A stretch of 64,000 nt of DNA from Bacillus aquiflavi (GCF_019915265.1 NZ_CP082780.1:3100001-3164000); one strand, 5' to 3'. Shown: positions 45,015 through 55,353, numbered from the stretch's first letter. Program-made: numbers and translations. Notes: generated by a model from the letters alone, not told the origin.

Positions 45015-45054
45015 TATAATTATTTGTAAACCTTATTTAAATATAGTTAACATA
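45015..45054 (+). promoter_or_regulatory. bioB promoter with BirA-like operator
   Basis: A perfect TATAAT (45015-45020) is followed at once by TTTGTAAAC (45023-45031), 14 bases and GTTAACATA (45046-45054). The two half-sites form the interrupted palindrome typical of biotin repressor (BirA) operators in Bacillota. Its placement over the transcription start fits repression when biotin is plentiful. The -35 is weak. Confidence 0.6.
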
Positions 45055-45075
45055 TAGTGTGGAGGGAGACTTTTT

Positions 45076-46080
45076 ATGAATTGGAATGAATTAGCTTCAA
45101 AGGTGATAGACGGTTATGAATTGACTAAGGAGGAAGCGTTACATATTCTTAACGCTAAAGATGATAGTATTCTCAATTTAGTTGATGCTGCTTACGCTAT
45201 TAGAAGAAAATATTATGGAAAAAAGGTAAAACTAAATTTAATTATTAATGCAAAAAGTGGACTTTGTCCAGAAGATTGCGGTTACTGTTCACAATCCATC
45301 AATGCAAAAGGTGAGATTGACCGCTATCCTCTCGTAAGTAAACAAACAATTTTAGAAGGTGCGAAAGCAGCCAAAAAAAATCGTATTGGTACATACTGTA
45401 TCGTAATGAGTGGACGGAAGCCCACTGATAATGAGGTGAATACAGTTGTCGATGCAGTTAAAGATATAAAAAATGAAGTAGAAAATTTAAAAATTTGTGC
45501 ATGCTTAGGTCTTGTAAATGAGGAACAGGCTGAGCTTTTGAAAGACGCTGGTGTTGATCGCTTTAACCATAATTTAAACACAAGTGCGAACCACCATCAT
45601 GAAATTACAACTACACATCGCTATGAAGATCGAGTTAATACTGTTGAAATATTGAAAAATGCAGGTATTTCACCATGTTCAGGCGTGATTTGTGGTATGG
45701 GAGAAACTAAAGATGATATTGTCGAAATGGCATTTGCATTAAAAGAATTAGATGCAGATTCAATTCCAGTTAATTTCTTACATCCGATCAAAGGAACAAA
45801 GTTAGAAAACATGGATCAATTAACTCCTATTCAATGCTTAAAAATACTTGCCATGTTTCGATTTGTAAACCCGAAAAAGGAAATTCGAATTTCAGGCGGA
45901 CGCGAATATAATTTACGCACATTACAAAGTTTTGGTCTGTTTATTGCTAATTCTATTTTTGTCGGGGATTATTTAACCACTGCAGGTCAAGAAGCTAATA
46001 ATGATTATAAAATGATTGAAGATCTTGGATTTGAAATTGAGGAAAATCCTTATGAAGAATCGTTTGAATTGAGCCTCTAG
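45076..46080 (+). CDS. bioB: Biotin synthase
   Basis: A radical-SAM enzyme that inserts sulfur into dethiobiotin to give biotin (334 aa). The radical-SAM 4Fe-4S cluster ligands are Cys64, Cys68 and Cys71 ([11 protein letters not shown]); [18 protein letters not shown], the YNHNLNT-like FNHNLNTS and the Arg of [12 protein letters not shown] are family marks. It has TGGAGGGAGA before the ATG. No other bio genes lie nearby, unlike the B. subtilis bioWAFDBI operon, so it may serve dethiobiotin uptake or a bio operon elsewhere. It is one of only three plus-strand genes. Confidence 0.97.
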   Translation: MNWNELASKVIDGYELTKEEALHILNAKDDSILNLVDAAYAIRRKYYGKKVKLNLIINAKSGLCPEDCGYCSQSINAKGEIDRYPLVSKQTILEGAKAAKKNRIGTYCIVMSGRKPTDNEVNTVVDAVKDIKNEVENLKICACLGLVNEEQAELLKDAGVDRFNHNLNTSANHHHEITTTHRYEDRVNTVEILKNAGISPCSGVICGMGETKDDIVEMAFALKELDADSIPVNFLHPIKGTKLENMDQLTPIQCLKILAMFRFVNPKKEIRISGGREYNLRTLQSFGLFIANSIFVGDYLTTAGQEANNDYKMIEDLGFEIEENPYEESFELSL

Positions 46081-46091
46081 AAAAATTTCAT

Positions 46092-46134
46092 CTAGTCGAT
46101 TCATCTCATCTTTGAGATGAACCGACTAGATTTT
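46092..46134. terminator. Bidirectional terminator after bioB
   Basis: ATCTAGTCGATTCATCTCA pairs with TGAGATGAACCGACTAGAT (one mismatch) around a TCTT loop, followed by TTTTATG on the plus strand and, in reverse, AAATTTTTC on the other. It separates bioB from the convergent lipoprotein gene. Confidence 0.88.
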
Positions 46135-46570
46135 ATGTTCGATCCTCTCTTACTTTTACCTCAATATTATACCGTGGAAGGGCTCTTGTTAAAATTTTGT
46201 GCACTCTAGCTTCTGCATGAATTTTTTCCTTTTGACTTAGCTTTTCTTTTTGATAAACTGTCACCCACATATTCGGCCCATTTATCCATACTTCTCCAGG
46301 CTGATATTTAGTTGATGATTTAATAACTTGTCGAGCTTTATCAATATCTTGACCAGTACTGCGCCCATTTCCAGCAATATTAATAAAATTAGGATTTTGG
46401 CTAGAAGCACGATCAATATTTGCATCGTCTTTAACTACCCGCGCATTTCGATTTGCATTTAACCTTGTTCCATTGTCATCATTTGTTTGATATGCCGTGT
46501 CAACATTTTGGGCACATGCTGATATTAATAGCATTGTGAATATTCCAATAATTAGTTTTACTATGTTCAA
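46133..46570 (-). CDS. YhcN/YlaJ-like sporulation lipoprotein
   Basis: A predicted lipoprotein of 145 aa with a lipobox LISAC (Cys19) after a hydrophobic signal. The domain resembles the YhcN/YlaJ family of spore-associated lipoproteins (VWINGPNMWVTVYQKEKL, ALPRYNIEVKVRED). The Asn-rich middle is typical of forespore inner-membrane lipoproteins. The start is TTG, with GGAGGTGA 7 bases before. It ends at the shared terminator with bioB. The family link is moderate. Confidence 0.7.
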   Translation of the reverse strand: MNIVKLIIGIFTMLLISACAQNVDTAYQTNDDNGTRLNANRNARVVKDDANIDRASSQNPNFINIAGNGRSTGQDIDKARQVIKSSTKYQPGEVWINGPNMWVTVYQKEKLSQKEKIHAEARVHKILTRALPRYNIEVKVREDRT

Positions 46571-46639
46571 ACTTTGCTCACCTCCCTAACGATAGGTTGT
46601 CCTTTAAGAGGTGGGTTTGTTCCGGCCAAATTTGTCCAA

Positions 46640-46683
46640 TTAAAAAAATGTCACCTGCACCAAAATAGATGCAAGTGACATTA
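46640..46683 (-). terminator. Terminator after tdk
   Basis: On the minus strand AATGTCACTTGCA pairs with TGCAGGTGACATT (one G-U pair) and runs into seven T residues. It overlaps the tdk stop codon. Confidence 0.85.
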
Positions 46684-47277
46684 CTCTAATTTTTGTGTAG
46701 CTGACTTAGGAACTTCATGATGATGACGACAGCGCGGTTCATATGATTCAGAAGCACCAACTAAAATAATTGGTTCATCATAAGATGCAGGCTTGCCATC
46801 AATTAAACGTTGAGTACGGCTTGCTGGTGAACCGCATACGGCACATACCGCTTGTAATTTCGTTACAAGCTCAGCAATCGCCATTAATTGTGGAACTTGT
46901 CCAAAAGGTTCTCCGCGAAAATCTTGATCTAAACCAGCCGCGATTACCCGATAACCACTATTTGCAAGCTGTTGAATAACTGCGACAATTTCTTCATCAA
47001 AAAATTGTACTTCATCAATCGCAATGACGTCCATATTTGCGTGTATATGTTTAAAAATTTCATTTGCTTTATTGATCGATATAGCCATCACGGATGAACC
47101 ATTATGAGAGATCACTTGTTCATTACTGTATCGATTATCAATTTCCGGCTTAAAAACAGCAATTTGCTGCTTAGCAAACTGAGCTCGCCTCACTCTGCGA
47201 ATAAGCTCTTCCGATTTACCTGAAAACATGCTGCCACATATAACTTCAATCCATCCGCTTTGCTTCATTACGTACAT
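46681..47277 (-). CDS. tdk: Thymidine kinase
   Basis: Phosphorylates thymidine to dTMP with ATP (198 aa, type II TK1-like). The P-loop is [14 protein letters not shown]; the catalytic Glu lies in [10 protein letters not shown]; a zinc-binding lasso is given by the CAVCG Cys pair and the C-terminal CRHHH. I set the start at the ATG at 47277 (MYVMKQSGW), which has GGAAGGAGAGG upstream and matches the B. subtilis length; an open frame of 61 codons upstream is not coding. It follows rpmE after a terminator. Confidence 0.95.
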   Translation of the reverse strand: MYVMKQSGWIEVICGSMFSGKSEELIRRVRRAQFAKQQIAVFKPEIDNRYSNEQVISHNGSSVMAISINKANEIFKHIHANMDVIAIDEVQFFDEEIVAVIQQLANSGYRVIAAGLDQDFRGEPFGQVPQLMAIAELVTKLQAVCAVCGSPASRTQRLIDGKPASYDEPIILVGASESYEPRCRHHHEVPKSATQKLE

Positions 47278-47303
47278 GACGGCCTCTCCTTCCATCCGTT
47301 TTA

Positions 47304-47345
47304 AAACAAAAAACAGGCAAGGAATGTTCTCTCTTGCCTGTTTTA
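47304..47345 (-). terminator. Terminator after rpmE
   Basis: On the minus strand AAAACAGGCAAG pairs with CTTGCCTGTTTT around a 12-base loop, followed by TTGTTTT. It lies between rpmE and tdk, just before the tdk ribosome site. Confidence 0.85.
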
Positions 47346-47353
47346 ACCGTCGA

Positions 47354-47554
47354 TTACTTAAGGCCGTATTTTTTATTAAAACGATCAACTCGTCCGCCTG
47401 CATCAGCAAATTTTTGACGACCAGTATAAAACGGGTGGCATGCAGAACAAATCTCAACACGCACCTCGTTAATTACAGAACCGCTTTCAAATTCGTTCCC
47501 ACAAGCACATTTCACTTTAACTTTTCTGTATTCTGGATGAATACCAGCTTTCAT
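47354..47554 (-). CDS. rpmE: Ribosomal protein L31 (zinc form)
   Basis: Large-subunit ribosomal protein bL31, 66 aa. It is the Cys-bearing, zinc-binding form: KCACGNEF and CSACHPF supply the four Cys. In B. subtilis a Zur-controlled non-zinc copy (ytiA) can replace it. The start at 47554 has AAAGGAGATGAG upstream and gives the usual length; ten extra open codons upstream are not part of it. It lies between rho and tdk as in B. subtilis. Confidence 0.96.
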   Translation of the reverse strand: MKAGIHPEYRKVKVKCACGNEFESGSVINEVRVEICSACHPFYTGRQKFADAGGRVDRFNKKYGLK

Positions 47555-47776
47555 CTTTCTCATCTCCTTTTCGCCCTGAGTCATTCCGAAACAGAGTTAT
47601 GTCGTGCGATACAATATATCGCAGTTATTTCTCGTTCTTTAAGAACTTGAACAACTGTAACTATCTATCAGTGTGAGAGTATTGGTTACTGATGATAGTT
47701 GAAATTTTTTTAAACACACTGTCGTTATTATAACAAGGTGAAATTTGTTTTGCAATATGGGATTTTCCCCCTAATA

Positions 47777-49051
47777 CTAACGTTTTATTGCGCTATTTCC
47801 CTTCAGCTCTTCACCAAGAAGTTCATAAAACTCTTCATTTGATTTTGTTTGCCTTAATTTTCTTAAAAACTTTTCTGCAAAATCTGGAGTATCTGACATC
47901 ACCTTGCGAATTGCCCATAATTTCTCAAGATGTTCTTTCTTAATAAGAAGTTCCTCTTTCCTTGTTCCAGATCGGCGAATATCTATAGCTGGGAAAATTC
48001 TCCTTTCGGCTAAAGCACGATCAAGGTGAAGCTCAAGATTACCCGTTCCTTTAAATTCTTCATAAATAACATCGTCCATTCTTGATCCTGTATCAACTAA
48101 TGCTGTTGCTAAAATAGTTAAACTACCGCCCTCTTCAATATTCCTGGCAGCCCCAAAGAAGCGTTTTGGCCGGTGAAACGCTGCTGGATCAATTCCTCCT
48201 GAAAGGGTACGACCGCTTGGAGGTATAACTAAGTTATAAGCTCTCGCCAAACGAGTAATACTATCCATTAAAATGACGACGTCTCGCTTATGTTCAACAA
48301 GGCGCATCGCTCGTTCAAGAACAAGCTCAGCTACTTTTATATGATTTTCTGGGACTTCATCAAACGTAGAGCTGACGACATCACCTGCTACAGATCGTTC
48401 TATGTCCGTTACCTCTTCAGGTCGTTCATCAATTAATAATACAATTAATTCTGCCTCAGGGTGATTTGTAGTAATACTATTAGCTATTGACTTTAAAAGC
48501 ATCGTTTTCCCAGCTTTTGGAGGGGCAACAATTAATCCGCGTTGACCAAAACCGACGGGGGTAATGAGATCCATAATGCGCGTTGATAAATTTCGATTCG
48601 ATGTTTCTAAAATCATTTGACGATTTGGATATAAAGGAGTTAGCGCAGGAAAGTGAACTCTTTCTTTCGCAGATTCTGGATCATCTCCATTTACAGCCTC
48701 AACATGTAAAAGTCCATAATAACGCTCATTTTCTTTTGGAGGACGAACCTTTCCAGATACTTTATCACCGTTTCGTAAGTCAAATCTGCGAATTTGTGAT
48801 GCGGATATATAAATATCCTCTGAGCTCGGTGAGTAATTAATCGGACGCAAGAATCCAAAACCTTCAGATTGAATAATTTCAAGGACACCTTCCATAAAAA
48901 AGTAGCCCTCTTGCTCAGCTCGAGCCTTTAAGATTGCAAAAATTAATTCTTTTTTTGTCAGTTTACTGTAATATGAAACTTTATATTTACGGGCATGCTC
49001 GTACAATTCCTTTAATTTCATATTTTCTAGACTTGAAATAGTCAGTTCCAT
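47777..49051 (-). CDS. rho: Transcription termination factor Rho
   Basis: A hexameric RNA helicase that ends transcription of untranslated RNA (424 aa). An N-terminal helical domain (about 1-45), a cold-shock-type RNA-binding domain (about 50-125; [18 protein letters not shown]) and a RecA-type motor (about 130-420) with Walker [11 protein letters not shown] and Walker [17 protein letters not shown] are present. The Q/R loop [13 protein letters not shown] is conserved. No long insertion is seen in the N-terminal domain. Confidence 0.97.
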   Translation of the reverse strand: MELTISSLENMKLKELYEHARKYKVSYYSKLTKKELIFAILKARAEQEGYFFMEGVLEIIQSEGFGFLRPINYSPSSEDIYISASQIRRFDLRNGDKVSGKVRPPKENERYYGLLHVEAVNGDDPESAKERVHFPALTPLYPNRQMILETSNRNLSTRIMDLITPVGFGQRGLIVAPPKAGKTMLLKSIANSITTNHPEAELIVLLIDERPEEVTDIERSVAGDVVSSTFDEVPENHIKVAELVLERAMRLVEHKRDVVILMDSITRLARAYNLVIPPSGRTLSGGIDPAAFHRPKRFFGAARNIEEGGSLTILATALVDTGSRMDDVIYEEFKGTGNLELHLDRALAERRIFPAIDIRRSGTRKEELLIKKEHLEKLWAIRKVMSDTPDFAEKFLRKLRQTKSNEEFYELLGEELKGNSAIKR

Positions 49052-49280
49052 TTTGACACCACACTTTAATAAAATTCTATTATTCCCTATATAATTGCTT
49101 CATTTACATATAAAAACAGATATAAACGGAAAAGGGAAACAAAATAGTTGAAGGCTTCTTGAAGCATGAGAAGTGATTTTTGTAAAAGCAGCATATCTAT
49201 AATTTATAAAAAACAACTTCTATTTTACCTTGTTGATATAATAATAATCAACTATATTTTTTAAAATTATACTTTTTATA

Positions 49281-49318
49281 GCTCCTTTCCTCCTTAGTTT
49301 GAAGGCAAGGAGCTTATT
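49281..49318. other. Hairpin next to glpX with plus-strand T-run
   Basis: GCTCCTT and AAGGAGC form a 7-bp stem around about 19 bases; a T-rich tract (TTATTTTTTT) follows on the plus strand only. Since glpX and rho read on the minus strand, its orientation does not fit a glpX terminator; it might end antisense transcription, or pair weakly as a minus-strand mRNA element. Confidence 0.35.
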
Positions 49319-49321
49319 TTT

Positions 49322-50287
49322 TTACGGTTTAATTACTAAATTTGGTTTCTTTTTAAAGCTGTGACGACCATCAATAAAGCGAACTGTTCCAGACTTTGCC
49401 CGCATCACAACTGAATATGTTAAACCGTAGGTTCCTTTAAATTGTACTCCTCGTAAAAGCTCCCCATCAGTAACACCTGTAGCGGCAAATATAGCGTCAT
49501 CTCCTTTTACGAGATCTTCCATCCGCAATACTTTATTAAGATCCAAGCCCATTTTTTTGCATCTTTCAACTTCTTGATCATTTTGAGGATTTAACTTACC
49601 TTGAATTTCACCGCCTAGACATTTTAATGCTACTGCAGCTATAACCCCTTCTGGAGCCCCTCCTAGCCCAAATAAAATGTCAACACCAGTATGATCAAAA
49701 GCAGTATTTATGGCTCCAGCGACATCTCCGTCATCAATCAACTTAATTCGTGCACCAGCTTCACGTAGTTCTGCAATGATCTTTTCATGGCGAGGCCGAT
49801 TTAGAACAGTTGCCACTAAATCCTCAATATCTTTATTTTTCGCCTTTGCAACAGATTTTAAGTTATCTTGAACTGAGGCATTGATGTCAATTTGACCTAC
49901 TGCCTCTGGTCCAACGGCAATTTTATCCATATACATATCTGGTGCATGAAGCAAATTGCCGTGATCAGCAACAGCTAAAACAGATAACGCATTCCAACCA
50001 CCTGAAGCAACAATATTTGTTCCTTCTAATGGATCAACTGCAACGTCAACTTGAGGTCCCTGTCCAGTTCCGAGTTTTTCTCCAATATATAACATTGGAG
50101 CCTCATCCATTTCTCCCTCGCCGATTACTACTGTTCCCCTCATCGGTATTGTATCAAATACAGTTCTCATTGCAGTAGTAGCCGCATCATCCGCTTCATT
50201 CTTTTTTCCGCGTCCCATCCATCGGGCTGATTTAATTGCAGCTGCCTCTGTTACTCGGACGAGTTCCATTGATAAACTTCTTTCCAT
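49322..50287 (-). CDS. glpX: Fructose-1,6-bisphosphatase, class II
   Basis: Hydrolyses fructose-1,6-bisphosphate to fructose-6-phosphate for gluconeogenesis (321 aa). The metal and substrate motifs [31 protein letters not shown] and [15 protein letters not shown] are conserved. I set the start at the ATG at 50287 (MERSLSMEL), with GGGAGG 11 bases before, giving exactly the B. subtilis length; the frame is open a further 37 codons. It lies with murZ, fbaA and a transaldolase-like gene, a sugar-phosphate group. Confidence 0.93.
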   Translation of the reverse strand: MERSLSMELVRVTEAAAIKSARWMGRGKKNEADDAATTAMRTVFDTIPMRGTVVIGEGEMDEAPMLYIGEKLGTGQGPQVDVAVDPLEGTNIVASGGWNALSVLAVADHGNLLHAPDMYMDKIAVGPEAVGQIDINASVQDNLKSVAKAKNKDIEDLVATVLNRPRHEKIIAELREAGARIKLIDDGDVAGAINTAFDHTGVDILFGLGGAPEGVIAAVALKCLGGEIQGKLNPQNDQEVERCKKMGLDLNKVLRMEDLVKGDDAIFAATGVTDGELLRGVQFKGTYGLTYSVVMRAKSGTVRFIDGRHSFKKKPNLVIKP

Positions 50288-50425
50288 TAGTTCTTGCGCC
50301 TCCCAAGTTATTCCTATCTGTTCTTTTTTATTCTCATAAGTTGTTCGAAAAGGATTGGGAAACTTATATGTCATCCCTCTGCCTTCTAGTCTTAACAAAT
50401 CAAATTATATATGCTAATTTAACTT

Positions 50426-51712
50426 TTAAGCATTTTTTAATTGTTCAATTTCTTCTTTAGTCAATTTTTCTCGCCAAATTGTAGCCCCTAGACCATTTAG
50501 TTTTTCAACTATATGACTGTAGCCTCTATCAATATGTTCAATCCCTGTTACCTCTGTAATTCCTTCAGCTATCAATCCAGCAATTACCAATGCTGCTCCA
50601 GCTCGTAAATCACTTGCCTTCACCTTTGCACCTTGAAGTTTTATTGGTCCGTTAATAATCGCTGATCTTCCTTCAACTTTAATATCCGCATTCATTCTTC
50701 TCAACTCATCAATGTGTTTAAACCTTGCACCATAAATTGTATCAGTTACAACACTAGAGCCTGCAGCTTTTGTTAAAAGTGCTGTAAAAGGTTGCTGTAA
50801 ATCTGTAGGGAAGCCGGGATAAACAAGAGTTTTAATATCTACTGCTGTGAGTTTATTGGAACTTGTAATGAAAATTTCATCATCACTTGTTTCTACACGC
50901 ACACCCATCTCACGGAGTTTAGCTATAAGAGATTCCAAATGTTGAGGGATTACATTATCAATTAAAATCCCCTCTCCTACTGCTGCAGCTAATATCATGT
51001 AAGTTCCTGCTTCAATTCTATCAGGAATAATTGTATGTCTACAGCCATGTAAAACATCGACTCCATCAATCCGAATAATATCTGTCCCAGCGCCTTTAAT
51101 TTTTGCTCCCATATTTGTTAATAAAGTGGCTACGTCAATGATTTCTGGCTCCTTGGCAGCATTTTCTATAATGGTACGCCCTTTTGCGCGAACCGCTGCC
51201 AACATGATATTAATTGTAGCACCAACACTTACAACATCCAAATAAATCCGTGCTCCACGTAACTCATCCGCCCGAAGATAAATAGCCCCCTGTTCATTCG
51301 TTACGCTTGCACCTAATGCCTCAAATCCCTTAATATGTTGATCAATTGGTCTTGGCCCTAAATGACAGCCTCCCGGCAAACCGATGACTGCTTTTTTAAA
51401 TCGACCGAGCATCGCCCCCATTAAATAATAAGAGGCCCGGAGTTTCTTTACTTTTCCATTTGGCAACGGCATCGAAATGATTGAAGTTGGATCAACTGTC
51501 ATTTCCCCGTCCGAAAGCTGAACCTTTCCGCCTATTTCCTCAAGTAAATTTTTTAAAATCCCAACATCTGAAATTTCCGGTAAACCCTCTATTGTTACAG
51601 GCGAATCAGCTAAAATTGTAGCCGGAATAAGGGCAACAGCACTATTTTTTGCACCACTGATTCGGACTGTTCCTTTTAACGAATACCCTCCTGCAATTTT
51701 AAGCTTTTCCAT
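50426..51712 (-). CDS. murZ: UDP-GlcNAc 1-carboxyvinyltransferase 2 (MurAB)
   Basis: The second MurA paralog of low-GC Gram-positives (428 aa), catalysing the same first step of peptidoglycan synthesis. The catalytic Cys116 lies in [18 protein letters not shown] at residues 22-24 replaces the KNA seen in the copy at 7251-8561. In B. subtilis this copy (murAB, also murZ) is dispensable and sits between glpX and tal, as here. GGGAAGGGAG precedes the ATG. Confidence 0.94.
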   Translation of the reverse strand: MEKLKIAGGYSLKGTVRISGAKNSAVALIPATILADSPVTIEGLPEISDVGILKNLLEEIGGKVQLSDGEMTVDPTSIISMPLPNGKVKKLRASYYLMGAMLGRFKKAVIGLPGGCHLGPRPIDQHIKGFEALGASVTNEQGAIYLRADELRGARIYLDVVSVGATINIMLAAVRAKGRTIIENAAKEPEIIDVATLLTNMGAKIKGAGTDIIRIDGVDVLHGCRHTIIPDRIEAGTYMILAAAVGEGILIDNVIPQHLESLIAKLREMGVRVETSDDEIFITSSNKLTAVDIKTLVYPGFPTDLQQPFTALLTKAAGSSVVTDTIYGARFKHIDELRRMNADIKVEGRSAIINGPIKLQGAKVKASDLRAGAALVIAGLIAEGITEVTGIEHIDRGYSHIVEKLNGLGATIWREKLTKEEIEQLKNA

Positions 51713-52000
51713 TTTTGACTCCCTTCCCAGCTGAGATTAACAAATGATTTGCACTGGCTATTAAGAAAGTATGTACACAGTTTAACAAGGTTTGCTTTAA
51801 TATAATCAAGTTAAATCAGGCAATATTTTCCATTTTGAATAAACATATTCCGACATTATGTCTATTTATTAGTTTACACGAAAATTAAAAATTCATGTAC
51901 GTTAATCATAAATTTTTTCATATAGATCTTTTAAATTATATCAAAAAATCATATCGATAAGATAAAACCAATTTTTCACAATAAGAATTGTAGCTTCGCC
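51713..52000. other. Intergenic region before the tandem repeats
   Basis: About 290 AT-rich bases between murZ and the repeat block. No gene, terminator or promoter could be supported here. Confidence 0.4.
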
Positions 52001-52326
52001 TTCTTTTGGCAAAGTCCGCTGGACTTTTCCGACAGAAGTTCCAGTGCTTGTCGCCGCTGGGCAGTCGGTTCAGCTTTTTTTATTCTAGCTTCTCCTCCTA
52101 GCGGCTCGAGGTCACTTCACTTCTTCTGGCAAAGTCCGCTGGACTTTTCCGACAGAAGTTTCAGTGCTTGTCGCCGCTGGGCAGTCGGTTCAGCTTTTTT
52201 TTTTATTCTAGCTTCTCCTCCTAGCGGCTCGAGGTCACTTCACTTCTTCTGGCAAAGTCCGCTGGACTTTTCCGACAGAAGTTTCAGTGCTTGTCGCCGC
52301 TGGGCAGTCGGTTCAGCTTTTTTGTG
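52001..52326. repeat. Tandem 120-bp repeat, about 2.7 copies
   Basis: The segment holding GGCAAAGTCCGCTGGACTTT recurs at 52008, 52128 and 52251 (periods 120 and 123). Each copy also has GCTTGTCGCCGCTGGGCAGT, and the full units share CTCCTAGCGGCTCGAGGTCA. Copies are nearly identical and clearly richer in GC than their surroundings. The last copy runs into the stop codon of the transaldolase-like gene (52313). No reading frame crosses the units, and spacing is wrong for CRISPR. It looks like an intergenic repeat family of the genome; function unknown. Confidence 0.88.
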
Positions 52327-52963
52327 AGCTGGCATTCCAGTCGGCTAGGAACGTTTCAATTCCCTTATCTGTTAATGGATGTTTAAATAGCTGATTTAAT
52401 ACTTTATAAGGAATTGTAGCAATGTGGGCACCCCGTAAAGCGGCTTCTGTCACATGCTGTGGATGACGAATTGATGCTGCAATAATTTCTGTGTCGATAT
52501 GATGAGTTTTAAATATTTCGGAAATAGTTGAGATCAGTTCTAGTCCATTATGTCCAATATCATCAAGACGGCCTAGAAAAGGAGATACATATGATGCTCC
52601 TGCCCTTGCAGCAAGCAATGCTTGGTTGGCACTAAAAATTAAGGTTACATTTGTTTTTATTCCTTCATTTGAAAAAGCGTGTACAGCTTTTAAACCATCA
52701 GGTGTCATTGGTACTTTAATCGTAATGTTCGGTGCGATCGCCGCTAGCTGCTTACCCTCTTTAATCATCCCTTCGGCATCAAGAGCAATTACCTCTGCAC
52801 TAACTGAACCAGGTACTAGTGAAGAAATTTCTTTAAGTCTATCATGAAAAGAGATATTCTCCTTGGCAACAAGCGAAGGATTAGTTGTAACCCCAGATAA
52901 AATCCCCAATGAATAAGCTTCACGAATTTCCTCAATATTAGCTGTATCAATAAAAAATTTCAT
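52313..52963 (-). CDS. tal: Transaldolase-like / fructose-6-phosphate aldolase
   Basis: A class I aldolase of the TalC/Fsa subfamily (216 aa), predicted to act as transaldolase in the pentose phosphate pathway. The Schiff-base Lys lies in [33 protein letters not shown] and [19 protein letters not shown] are conserved. GGAGGAATG lies before the ATG at 52963. The final residues (SSQKS and the TGA) are encoded inside the last 120-bp repeat unit, so the C terminus may have been reshaped by repeat insertion. Confidence 0.92.
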   Translation of the reverse strand: MKFFIDTANIEEIREAYSLGILSGVTTNPSLVAKENISFHDRLKEISSLVPGSVSAEVIALDAEGMIKEGKQLAAIAPNITIKVPMTPDGLKAVHAFSNEGIKTNVTLIFSANQALLAARAGASYVSPFLGRLDDIGHNGLELISTISEIFKTHHIDTEIIAASIRHPQHVTEAALRGAHIATIPYKVLNQLFKHPLTDKGIETFLADWNASSQKS

Positions 52964-53026
52964 TTTACATTCCTCCATTCTATTGTTCTTAAAGATAGAA
53001 AAAAATCAAGATTATTGAAATGAATT

Positions 53027-53060
53027 GAAACCGCCTTATTAATTTAGGCGGTTTCATGTT
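53027..53060. terminator. Hairpin after fbaA
   Basis: GAAACCGCC and GGCGGTTTC form a 9-bp stem around about 11 bases, beyond the fbaA stop at 53085. The T tract is modest in both directions. Confidence 0.6.
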
Positions 53061-53084
53061 GTTGTCATTATAATAACAAAAGGA

Positions 53085-53948
53085 TTACGCTTTTCCAGAA
53101 GAACCAAATTCGCGCATTTTCCCTTTAACCGTTTCTTTAATCGCATCTCGTGCTGGACCTAAATACTTTCGCGGATCGTAAAGGTCCACTTTTTCAGCTA
53201 ATACTTCTCTTACAACTTTTGTTGAGGCTATTTGATTTTCAGTATTAACATTAATTTTTGCTGTACCTAAAGAAATCGCCTTTTTAATATCCTTTGTAGG
53301 AATACCTGTTCCCCCGTGGAGTACGAGTGGTACCCCTGTTAATTTCTTTACTTCTTCCATACGGTCAAAGCCTAACTTCGGTTCACCTTTATATGGCCCA
53401 TGAACTGAACCTAATGCGGGAGCAAAGCAATCTACACCTGTTTCACGAACAAGGCGATCACATTCAGACGGGATAGCATACATCGCTTCTGCATTATCTA
53501 CTACAAGATCGTCCTCTTGTCCGCCGATTCGACCAAGCTCTGCCTCAACTGAAACACCATGGATATGAGCAAGCTCCACTACTTTTTTTGTAATCGCAAT
53601 ATTCTCCTCTAACGGAAGGTGCGAGCCGTCGATCATCACTGATGTAAAGCCTGCATGAATAGCTTCTGCGCATTTTACAAAGTTTGACCCATGATCAAGA
53701 TGAATTGCTACCGGAACAGTAATATTATACTCTTCCATTAACGCTTTTACCATTGCAACAACTGTCTTAAAACCACCCATATAACGACCAGCACCTTCAG
53801 AAACACCGCAAATAACTGGTGAACGTTCTTCTTCAGCTGCTTGAAGGATTGCTTGCGTAAATTCAAGATTATTTAAGTTAAACTGTCCTACTGCATAGCC
53901 TTCCGCTTTGGCTTTGTTAAGCATTTCGGTCATAGAAACTAAAGGCAT
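53085..53948 (-). CDS. fbaA: Fructose-bisphosphate aldolase, class II
   Basis: A zinc aldolase of glycolysis and gluconeogenesis (287 aa). Metal-binding [33 protein letters not shown] and VLHGGTGIP with its His are conserved. AAGGAGGAAGAAG precedes the ATG. It lies downstream of spo0F, as in B. subtilis, and the 198-base gap between them holds no clear promoter. Confidence 0.97.
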   Translation of the reverse strand: MPLVSMTEMLNKAKAEGYAVGQFNLNNLEFTQAILQAAEEERSPVICGVSEGAGRYMGGFKTVVAMVKALMEEYNITVPVAIHLDHGSNFVKCAEAIHAGFTSVMIDGSHLPLEENIAITKKVVELAHIHGVSVEAELGRIGGQEDDLVVDNAEAMYAIPSECDRLVRETGVDCFAPALGSVHGPYKGEPKLGFDRMEEVKKLTGVPLVLHGGTGIPTKDIKKAISLGTAKINVNTENQIASTKVVREVLAEKVDLYDPRKYLGPARDAIKETVKGKMREFGSSGKA

Positions 53949-54146
53949 TCTTCTTCCTCCTTAATTGTCGTCATCATTTCCAATATCCACTTTAATTTTG
54001 CGATCTTGAAAAATGACTATCTCTTAACAAATCACTTGTATCATACCAAAACGAAAAAAGAATTGCTATTTATCGTACAACTTTTTCACAATTCGTTCTA
54101 TAAATGAAACAACACTCATCGCTTATTTTAAAAAATTAAAGAAATC

Positions 54147-54518
54147 CTATTTAGAATTGACAGGTAAATATTTTTTAACAGCAGCACGAATATCATCAAT
54201 ATCAAATGGTTTTGCAAAATGCGTTAAAGCTCCTAGGTCTTTAGCCTTTTGAATCATATCTAACTCTCCATAAGCAGTCATAATAATGACACGGATATCG
54301 TCATCAATCACTTTCATTCTTAAAAAAATTTCAATTCCGTCCATTCCAGGGATTTTCATATCTAGTAAAACAAGATCTGGAGAATATTTATTTAATATTT
54401 CTAATGCTTGTACTCCATTGGCCGCTTGAAACGTCTCATAACCTTCCTTCTGTAATACTTCATTTAATAAAATTCGAATCCCAAATTGATCGTCTACAAT
54501 TAATATTTTCCCTTTCAT
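54147..54518 (-). CDS. spo0F: Sporulation response regulator Spo0F
   Basis: A single-domain receiver (123 aa) that relays phosphate from the sporulation kinases to Spo0B and so to Spo0A. The acidic pocket Asp9/Asp10 (VDDQFGIR), the phosphorylated Asp53 ([11 protein letters not shown]), Thr81 (MTAYGE) and Lys103 (FAKPFD) are intact. There is no output domain. AGAGGTGG precedes the ATG. A strong sigma-H-like promoter lies at 54631-54657. Confidence 0.96.
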   Translation of the reverse strand: MKGKILIVDDQFGIRILLNEVLQKEGYETFQAANGVQALEILNKYSPDLVLLDMKIPGMDGIEIFLRMKVIDDDIRVIIMTAYGELDMIQKAKDLGALTHFAKPFDIDDIRAAVKKYLPVNSK

Positions 54519-54630
54519 ATAGCCACCTCTTTTCTTTTATGATAGAATAGTGCCTCACTATATTTGTTTCTATCTTAAAAATTAAAGATTATCAAGGAAA
54601 ATTCCCCCCTACTAGTTCTCCATATACTAA

Positions 54631-54657
54631 ATTCGATCTAATATATGAAAAATCCTT
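54631..54657 (-). promoter_or_regulatory. sigma-H promoter of spo0F
   Basis: On the minus strand AAGGATTT (54657-54650), a 12-base spacer and ATCGAAT (54637-54631) match the sigma-H consensus (RnAGGAWWW, 11-12 bases, RnnGAAT). spo0F is a known sigma-H gene. ATCGAAT also partly resembles a Spo0A box. Confidence 0.65.
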
Positions 54658-54777
54658 CACAACTCTTTTTATTTGCTATATTTTTACATTTAAAATAAAT
54701 TTCTTTTATCTCTATGTAATTATTTGTATATTTATTAACCTAATCAAAAGATCAATTAGAAAAGGAGAGTTATAAAT

Positions 54778-55305
54778 TTGTTAAAAATGTTTTCAACCCA
54801 ACTTTCAGGTTTATTTTCTAAGGTGAACAATCAGGAAGGTTTATCCATCGAAGAAGGTGCAAGACTACTAGCTCAAGCTGTTATTGGAGAAGGCTATATT
54901 TATATTCATGGCACAGAGGAGATGATTGCAGTTTGTGCTGAAGCAACAAAAGGAGAAGAACCGTTAAAAAACAGTAAACCCTTGTCATTTAGGGAAACAG
55001 GTAAATTATCTAAAGCAGACCGAGTACTTCTCATTTCCCGTTTTTCAACTGACAGTAAAACGATTCAAGTTGCAAAACAACTTCAAAAGGAGCAGATTCC
55101 ATTCGTCGCTATTTCAGGAGCATTGAATGCTGTCGATGACTTAGCTTCTATAGCAGATGTACATATTAATACAAATGTAATAAAAGGACTTCTACCTAGT
55201 GATGAAGGAAAACGTATTTGTTTTCCTTCATCAATTGCAGCTTTGTTTATCTATCACGCTTTAAAGTTTACAATAGATGAAATACTCGCTGAATATAATA
55301 TGTAA
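54778..55305 (+). CDS. ywjG: DUF2529 family protein YwjG
   Basis: A 175 aa cytoplasmic protein of the DUF2529 family, found next to spo0F and pyrG in Bacillus. The fold suggested by GYIYIHGTEEM and RVLLISRFSTDSKTIQVAKQL resembles a SIS-like sugar-phosphate-binding domain, but no catalytic role is known. The start is TTG, with AAAGGAGAG 7 bases before; an ATG three codons later is possible. It is divergent from spo0F and ends at a terminator shared with pyrG. Confidence 0.85.
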   Translation: MLKMFSTQLSGLFSKVNNQEGLSIEEGARLLAQAVIGEGYIYIHGTEEMIAVCAEATKGEEPLKNSKPLSFRETGKLSKADRVLLISRFSTDSKTIQVAKQLQKEQIPFVAISGALNAVDDLASIADVHINTNVIKGLLPSDEGKRICFPSSIAALFIYHALKFTIDEILAEYNM

Positions 55306-55353
55306 TTAAATTAATTGCTTTCTCAACGATAAAAAGATGCCTCTGCACTAAAC

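Noticed and set aside
52001-52326. Possible CRISPR array
   Set aside because: Units are 120 bp, near-identical throughout and lack unique spacers; no cas genes are nearby.
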